Assembly: GCF_042678945.1 (NCBI RefSeq)
Contig: NZ_JBHTLM010000001.1
Location: 124,001-188,000 of the forward strand
Source: Fontibacillus puldeungensis
GTDB taxonomy: Bacteria > Bacillota > Bacilli > Paenibacillales > Paenibacillaceae
Reading direction: 5' to 3'
DNA: 64,000 bases
Made by a program: the position numbers and the translations under genes. Under the pieces are notes generated by a model that saw only the letters and a program-made list of their open reading frames with translations, did not search any database and was not told the DNA's origin. Position 1 is the first letter of the stretch; each line of letters opens with the position of its first letter. Positions 58,498 through 64,000 of the stretch are shown in pieces.

Positions 58498-61400
58498 ATG
58501 AAGAAAACGATCAGCGTTTGTTTGGCAACGATATTGATGGTTATGTCTTTGATTAGTGCTGTGCCGCAAGGGATTGCGCTGGCAGATGGCGCAGGCGGGG
58601 GGACGACGTATTACGTTTCCACGGATGGAGATGACGCCAATTCGGGAACCTCGGATGCTCCGTTTAAGACGTTTGCTAAAGGGGGTTCGCAGTTGCAGCC
58701 CGGCGATACGCTGTTGATTAAGGCGGGCAATTACTCTGAGGCGCTTGTGTTGAATGGTTTAAAAGGAAGTGCGGATGCGCCGATTACCATTCGCGGGGAA
58801 GCAGGAACGAATATCACGGCTGGCGCTTATGTGAACTCGCCGTTTTGGAAGAACTTTGCGCTTAGCGTGGCGAATAGCGAGTATGTGAATATTAGCAATA
58901 TTCGCTTTACTTTCAGCGGGACGCCCGAAACGGGGGACAGCTACACGGTCGGAGTGAGCGGTGCGAAAAATGTGAAGCTGCAAAATAACCATTTTGCAGC
59001 GGACGGCCCGGCTTATGCGGTTTTTTATCTCGATACGAATAATGAAAACTTGATCCTGGATGGCAACTATGTCGAAGGGTCTGACAATGCTTTTTACGGC
59101 TACGGGATTCATGATACGACGATTACCAACAATATTTTTACGCAGTGGTGGACTTTCCATTTTGAATCCAGCACCTCTACCCATAACACGATTAGCAATA
59201 ATGTGTTTGCCGGGGCGGGGGAGCATTTTTATGGGGGGACTTACGAGAACAGCATTATTACGAACAATATTTTCTTGGGGAACCCGAAGATGAGTTTGGG
59301 AACAGGCAATACGGTTGGGTATAACAGTGTGACCGACGGCAGCCTGAAAACGTCCGCCACGGATGTGGTGGGTACGGCCGCGGATACGTTTGTGTCGGCG
59401 ACGGATTACCATCTCAAGGAGGGCAGTCCGAGCATTGATGCCGGTACCGAGATCGGCCTGCCGCCAGTTGATCGTGACGGGAAAACGAGAATCGGTCCTG
59501 CCGATATTGGCGCGTACACGTATGGTAAGTTTTTTTACCTGGATGCGAGTGCTCCATCTGGCGGGGACGGTTTGAGTGAGGCTACCGCGTTTAACAACCT
59601 TTCGGATGCAGGCGCCGCGATTGTACCTGGTGCGACATTACTCGTCAAACCGGGCAGTTACACGGGGAATCTCGCGATTACGGGGACCGGAGCTGCGGAT
59701 ACCAAATCCATCACGATTCAAAAGCTAGGCGATGGGGTGGCCAGCATCGATGGTGGTGCAGGTCCTGCAATTACGCTAAAAGATATCGCCAACGTAAACA
59801 TTGCCGGGCTAACGCTGGCAAGCCGCGGAAATACGGCGCTTCTCGTAGACGGCGCTATGCATAGCGAGATCTCACAATCCACCGTGACTTCAGCCACCTA
59901 CGGCATTGAAATCACCGGTCATACCCAGGGCTCGAAGTTCCATAACCTCGCCTTCCAGAAGCCGGATCAAACCGGGATTTTGTTGAGGAATTCCACGGGG
60001 AATGAGATTTACAACAATATTTTTGACAACACCCAAGGCATCTTGAACGAAGGAGGCAGCTTTACCGATACGCGGATCATGAACAATGTGATGATTTCGC
60101 ATGGCAGTGAGGGAGCCAACATCGTCCTGAAGGGGACGAATAATACGGGCAACACGATTGCGAACAATATTTTTAGAGCGGAAGGCCCGACGGCCATTGC
60201 GACGGTGAGCTCGGCGGTGTACTTTAATGAGCCCGGAACTAATAACATCGTGGACTACAACTTATATGACAGCACAAGTACAGGTTTATCTAACGGAGCA
60301 CCGGAGAATGAGCCGTACAGCGTATACGGTGATCCCAAGTTTGTGAGCGATTCGGACTATCATCTGCAGCTCGGAAGCGCGGCCATCGACAAGGGGAGGA
60401 ATGTGAATGCTCCTGCGTTGGACCGCGACGGGCGGATTCGATTCGGGGCCACGGATATCGGCGCTTACGAATATGTCGGGAATTCCACGGTTTTTCGGGT
60501 GGTGGGTCAGTCTCCGCAAGGCAACGGGATCAAGATCGATTCGGTGATCAACGTGACCCTGTCCGAAAAAACGAGCGATAACCAAGGCAATATTTCGAGC
60601 AATATCTCCGTGACGACCGTCGTAGATGGAAAAACGGTAAACGTCCCCGGCAGCTTCAGCACGGCCGACGAGGGAGAAGGGACGAAGATTACGTTTACGC
60701 CGGCGGCAAAACTGAATTATGACTCCACCTATACGGTAACGGTCAAAAAAGACCTGATGAGCACGAACGGGAATTATCTCCCGGCCGACGTGGCGTGGCA
60801 ATTCAGCACGGAAGCCTTCATTATGAACGAATACTACATTTCTCCGAACGGCAGCGATTCGAATCTTGGCACGATCGACAGCCCGAAGAAGACGGTATCA
60901 ACATCCCTGATCGCCAAGCTGAAGGCGGGGGATACGGTTTATTTTAGGGAAGGAACTTACAACGGCATTATTGTTTTGCAGACGTTCTCGGGTACGGCGG
61001 ACAAACCGATCACCTTCAAAAGCTACCAGAATGAAAAGGTCGTCCTAACGTCGGATCACCCGGATTACATCATCTACCTGGGACACAGCCAGCACATCCG
61101 CATTGAAGGGCTGACCTTTGCCCCGAACGCCTCGCAGAACGGATCGCGCGGCACTGCCTTGCGGATCGATAACCATACAAAGGGCCGGCAGGCGAGCTCG
61201 GACATCGTCGTAACCGGCAACAGTTTTGAGAACTGCGGCACGGCGATTGCCACGCGAGATTTGGTGAATGTCGGGTTCGGCGATTTCGAGTTTTCGAACA
61301 ATGAGATCATTTCCGACGACGGCTGGGGACTGTATTTCCAGGAGGTCCGCGAAAAGCCGGGCAGCTACGGCAAAATTTTCAACAACGTCATTTACGGCGC

Positions 61401-64000
61401 AAACCGCAGCTTGAATTTATGGGGCAAAAGCTCCAATCTCTTGTTTTACAACAATACTTTTGCCGATAAGTACGATCCGGCGGGCGGAAGCGGCAGATAT
61501 GATCTTTACCCGGTACAGGGCACCTATGACAGCGCAGCAAATCCGATAAACATTTCCACGGACCTGGTGTTCAAAAATAACATCTTCACCAAACCGATCC
61601 GTACACAGCTGGAGGGCGGCAAATCGATTATCGACGCGGCGCAAAATGTAGTCTTCGACCACAATGTGTACTCGATCGCCGGAACGCAAAGAGTCACCTA
61701 CAACGGGGGAGGCGAAGGCCCCGTCCTGACGCTGGCGCAATTGCAGAGCGGAACGGCCTGGGCCAACCAGGGCAGACCGCTTGAGACGAACGGGAAGTTT
61801 GGCGATGTCGCTTTTGTGGATGTGCTGAGCGACGCCAGAATTATTTTTCCGACCAATCCTGCCATTGGTACAGCTACGACCACCATTATCCCCGGGGTGG
61901 AGGCTCCGGCCACCGATATCAACGGGAATGCCAGAGCGAAGAATGAAGCCGGCGCTTACGCTTACGACGAGACATTTGCTTTTGTCGGAAAAAATACCGG
62001 ACCCGCCGACGGCTCTCCGCTGCACCCGTATCCGTCCATCGAGGCTGCGGTGAAGGCCGGGGCCAAGAGCATTCAGGTGATGGACGGCAGCTACGACGCC
62101 GACGAGAGCATCGATATGGCGGCATCGGCCGGAGCGGGAGATGTGAAGGTCATGCCGTATAACGGCGAGGTGACCTTGAACGGCGAGTTGAGCATCAAAG
62201 GCTCGGCGGAAAAAGCCATTTCCATAGAGCGGCTTACTCTGGTCGGGAACGTGGCGTTGTCCGGGAAGAGGGTGACGGTGAGTGGCAACCGAATCAAAGG
62301 CGACTTAGCTTTGAGCCAGGCGGATGGAGCTGTGGTGACGGGCAACGTTTTTGCTCCGAAGGCGGCGGATGCAGTTCAGCTCAGCGGCAGTGTGAACAGC
62401 TTGATCACTAATAACGTCATTTCGGAACGTCAGACGGCTATTCGTTTCGCAGCTTCATCTACAGCGAACAAAATCTATAACAACACACTGTATGGTAACG
62501 GCCAAGACGCTGTTTTTAGCGGCGATTCCACCGGGAATATTTTTAAAAACAACATTTTCTCCACGCGCTTAAGCAGCTACGCCAATAATGAATTTGACTA
62601 CAATCTGTACAATGCGGACACGATTGCCAAGGCGGATTTGGATGCCATTACAGCAGACCTGCATGCCGTTAAAGCTCCCGCTGGATTCATCAACGCCAAG
62701 GCGAAGGATTACAGGCTTTACAAGCTGAGTCCAGCCGTAGGCGCAGGCATTACGGATAACGATACGCCGGCCAAGGATATCAACGGAATTTCCAGAAAAA
62801 ATCCCCCGGACATCGGTGCCTATGCCGCAGTCGCCGTGGATGTGAGCTACTACGTCGATGCGGTGAACGGCGATGATAGCCGCGCAGGAACGGCGGAAGC
62901 TCCGTTTAAGACGATCGGTGTCGCGCTGCAGGCGCTGCGGAACGGGGAGGGCGTGGTGGTCAAGGCGGGAACCTACCATGAAAACATCGCGCTTGCGGAC
63001 CGGGCGGGAAGCGAAGCGGACAGCTATGTGATCAAAGCGGATGGAGCCGTTATTGTGGACGGCAGCATTACTTTGGAAGGCGCAACCGGAGTGACGTTAG
63101 ACGGTTTTATGGTAAATGCCGGCGACGGAAACACGGCCGTCACTTTAAAGGCTTCTCCGAAAGCGGCTTTGAAGAATTTGACCATCAGCCAGGCAAAAAT
63201 CGGCATAAGTGCTTTGGACAGTCCAGAATTGTCCTTGAGCAAGATAAGCATCAGCCAGGTCGAAAAGGGCATTGTGCTGGATGGCGCGGGTAAGGTCAGC
63301 CCGGTAACGGTATCGCGGACGAAGGTTGACCAGGCGAGCGTCACCGCGATTGAAGCGGCAAACCAAGTTGCTTTGAACCTGACCAGCAGCTTGATTACCC
63401 ATTCAGGTAAAGGCGTGGTCGGAACGGGCGGGTCCCGGTTCACCCTCATGAACAATACCTTCTACGACAATAGCGGATATAGCGTTCAGATCTCAGGAGC
63501 AGAGGGAAATGGCGACAATCCGGTTATCGTTAACAATATCTTTTCACGCAGCGCTAGAGGGCAAGGGGTATTCACCCGCATCGACACGAGTGGAAGCTTC
63601 TTCGCCAACTATAACCTGTACGACGCTGCGGCGGATGAGGACATTATTCGGTTGAACGGCAGCGGTCAGTCCTTGGCGGAAGCAGCTGCCAACGGAATGG
63701 AGACCAAGGGGCTCCTCGGAGCGCCTATGTTCAAGGATGCGTCAAACGGTGATTTCAGTCTGGCCAAAGGAAGTCCTGCCGCGAGAAAAGGGACGAAATC
63801 CATTAACGTGAAGGCAGCCGACGATTCGCAAAAAGAACTCCCGGCTCCTTCCGCAGATTACGCAGGAACGCCGTACAGCGCTTTAGGGCAGGACATCGGC
63901 GCATATTATTCGCCTTACAGCATGAGAACGATTCATCTGGCCGGTGACAATGCGGGCTCGGTGAATGGCGATGGTTCGGCGGAGCATCCGTTCCGGACCT
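58498..64000 (+). CDS. Giant secreted modular beta-helix protein (3' end outside window)
   Basis: An open frame of at least 1834 codons without a stop. Signal peptide 'KKTISVCLATILMVMSLISA' is cut near ALA|DG. Six repeated units follow, starting near 58600, 59526, 60829, 61974, 62840 and 63925. Each begins like 'YYVSTDGDDANSGTSDAPFK' and runs through Asn-rich right-handed beta-helix turns ('NNIFRAEGP', 'NNTFYDNSG'). Most end with 'DRDGRIRFGATDIGAY'-type sequence; unit 4 ends in a degenerate form. A Big_5/Ig-like domain lies between units 2 and 3 (60485-60820). Such folds are common in pectate lyases and other polysaccharide-active surface proteins. SD is AGGAGGTCC. Confidence 0.85.
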   Translation, partial: MKKTISVCLATILMVMSLISAVPQGIALADGAGGGTTYYVSTDGDDANSGTSDAPFKTFAKGGSQLQPGDTLLIKAGNYSEALVLNGLKGSADAPITIRGEAGTNITAGAYVNSPFWKNFALSVANSEYVNISNIRFTFSGTPETGDSYTVGVSGAKNVKLQNNHFAADGPAYAVFYLDTNNENLILDGNYVEGSDNAFYGYGIHDTTITNNIFTQWWTFHFESSTSTHNTISNNVFAGAGEHFYGGTYENSIITNNIFLGNPKMSLGTGNTVGYNSVTDGSLKTSATDVVGTAADTFVSATDYHLKEGSPSIDAGTEIGLPPVDRDGKTRIGPADIGAYTYGKFFYLDASAPSGGDGLSEATAFNNLSDAGAAIVPGATLLVKPGSYTGNLAITGTGAADTKSITIQKLGDGVASIDGGAGPAITLKDIANVNIAGLTLASRGNTALLVDGAMHSEISQSTVTSATYGIEITGHTQGSKFHNLAFQKPDQTGILLRNSTGNEIYNNIFDNTQGILNEGGSFTDTRIMNNVMISHGSEGANIVLKGTNNTGNTIANNIFRAEGPTAIATVSSAVYFNEPGTNNIVDYNLYDSTSTGLSNGAPENEPYSVYGDPKFVSDSDYHLQLGSAAIDKGRNVNAPALDRDGRIRFGATDIGAYEYVGNSTVFRVVGQSPQGNGIKIDSVINVTLSEKTSDNQGNISSNISVTTVVDGKTVNVPGSFSTADEGEGTKITFTPAAKLNYDSTYTVTVKKDLMSTNGNYLPADVAWQFSTEAFIMNEYYISPNGSDSNLGTIDSPKKTVSTSLIAKLKAGDTVYFREGTYNGIIVLQTFSGTADKPITFKSYQNEKVVLTSDHPDYIIYLGHSQHIRIEGLTFAPNASQNGSRGTALRIDNHTKGRQASSDIVVTGNSFENCGTAIATRDLVNVGFGDFEFSNNEIISDDGWGLYFQEVREKPGSYGKIFNNVIYGANRSLNLWGKSSNLLFYNNTFADKYDPAGGSGRYDLYPVQGTYDSAANPINISTDLVFKNNIFTKPIRTQLEGGKSIIDAAQNVVFDHNVYSIAGTQRVTYNGGGEGPVLTLAQLQSGTAWANQGRPLETNGKFGDVAFVDVLSDARIIFPTNPAIGTATTTIIPGVEAPATDINGNARAKNEAGAYAYDETFAFVGKNTGPADGSPLHPYPSIEAAVKAGAKSIQVMDGSYDADESIDMAASAGAGDVKVMPYNGEVTLNGELSIKGSAEKAISIERLTLVGNVALSGKRVTVSGNRIKGDLALSQADGAVVTGNVFAPKAADAVQLSGSVNSLITNNVISERQTAIRFAASSTANKIYNNTLYGNGQDAVFSGDSTGNIFKNNIFSTRLSSYANNEFDYNLYNADTIAKADLDAITADLHAVKAPAGFINAKAKDYRLYKLSPAVGAGITDNDTPAKDINGISRKNPPDIGAYAAVAVDVSYYVDAVNGDDSRAGTAEAPFKTIGVALQALRNGEGVVVKAGTYHENIALADRAGSEADSYVIKADGAVIVDGSITLEGATGVTLDGFMVNAGDGNTAVTLKASPKAALKNLTISQAKIGISALDSPELSLSKISISQVEKGIVLDGAGKVSPVTVSRTKVDQASVTAIEAANQVALNLTSSLITHSGKGVVGTGGSRFTLMNNTFYDNSGYSVQISGAEGNGDNPVIVNNIFSRSARGQGVFTRIDTSGSFFANYNLYDAAADEDIIRLNGSGQSLAEAAANGMETKGLLGAPMFKDASNGDFSLAKGSPAARKGTKSINVKAADDSQKELPAPSADYAGTPYSALGQDIGAYYSPYSMRTIHLAGDNAGSVNGDGSAEHPFRT

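Noticed and set aside
58759..63455. Several minus-strand open frames of 70-217 codons inside the beta-helix gene
   Set aside because: All are antisense to a continuous, signal-peptide-bearing plus-strand frame with clear repeated modules.

Overview
The window looks like chromosome from a Gram-positive, endospore-forming Bacillales bacterium, most likely Paenibacillus or a close relative. Signs are strong AGGAGG ribosome binding sites, frequent GTG/TTG starts, S-layer-homology (SLH) anchored extracellular enzymes (a 1659-residue pullulanase), a GH11 xylanase, a giant secreted beta-helix protein, a Spo0E-like small protein, and cre-type catabolite operators. No rRNA, tRNA, CRISPR array, prophage or transposase was recognised.

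Layout. 1-3.2 kb: ROK regulator (cut by the window start), ArsR regulator with a 20-bp palindromic operator, class 3 aldehyde dehydrogenase, DUF1569/DinB-like protein. 3.2-6.4 kb: unrecognised protein, a response-regulator fossil, GH11 xylanase with an unusual SD-containing 5' leader, and a formylglycine-generating-enzyme-like lipoprotein. 6.6-21.7 kb: an anaerobic fermentation island with iron alcohol dehydrogenase, CoA-acylating aldehyde dehydrogenase, phosphotransbutyrylase, butyrate kinase, OFA-type MFS transporter, PucR-type regulator, second MFS transporter, TWO different glycyl radical enzymes (GREs) in tandem, and one GRE activase. There are no microcompartment shell genes. The likely logic is substrate uptake, radical elimination to an aldehyde, aldehyde to acyl-CoA (or alcohol, for redox balance), then acyl-phosphate, then acid plus ATP. 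The substrate cannot be read from the sequence; this is the best candidate for an undescribed system.

21.7-22.9 kb is a gene graveyard (AraC, DUF1349 and FGE-like fragments). 22.9-29.2 kb: AlkD-like protein, then an AraC-controlled beta-glucoside PTS operon (6-phospho-beta-glucosidase, EIIBC, EIIA), an XRE regulator and small genes. 29.3-34.6 kb: surface pullulanase behind two cre-like operators. 35-37 kb: TetR-controlled flavoprotein operon. 37-39 kb: ABC-2 transporter remnant with a broken ATPase.

39-48.4 kb: a two-component system plus an ABC (MacB/FtsX type) transporter whose kinase-end/leader/ATPase module occurs three times in different states of decay. Each leader keeps four 11-bp-spaced TTAAGR direct repeats (presumed response-regulator operator) and a terminator-like hairpin. 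One ATPase copy is fused to the 3' half of an exonuclease III gene. 48.6-58 kb: secreted 5'-nucleotidase with LysM, a decayed toxin-antitoxin pair, small membrane proteins, a PD-(D/E)XK nuclease with a RAMA-like C-terminus, GNAT, nucleotidyltransferase, and a second two-component operon with a secreted protein. 58.5-64 kb: the open 5' part of a giant modular beta-helix protein that runs off the window.

A recurring theme is gene fossilisation: at least a dozen fragments or frameshifted copies, several with an intact paralogue elsewhere in the window.
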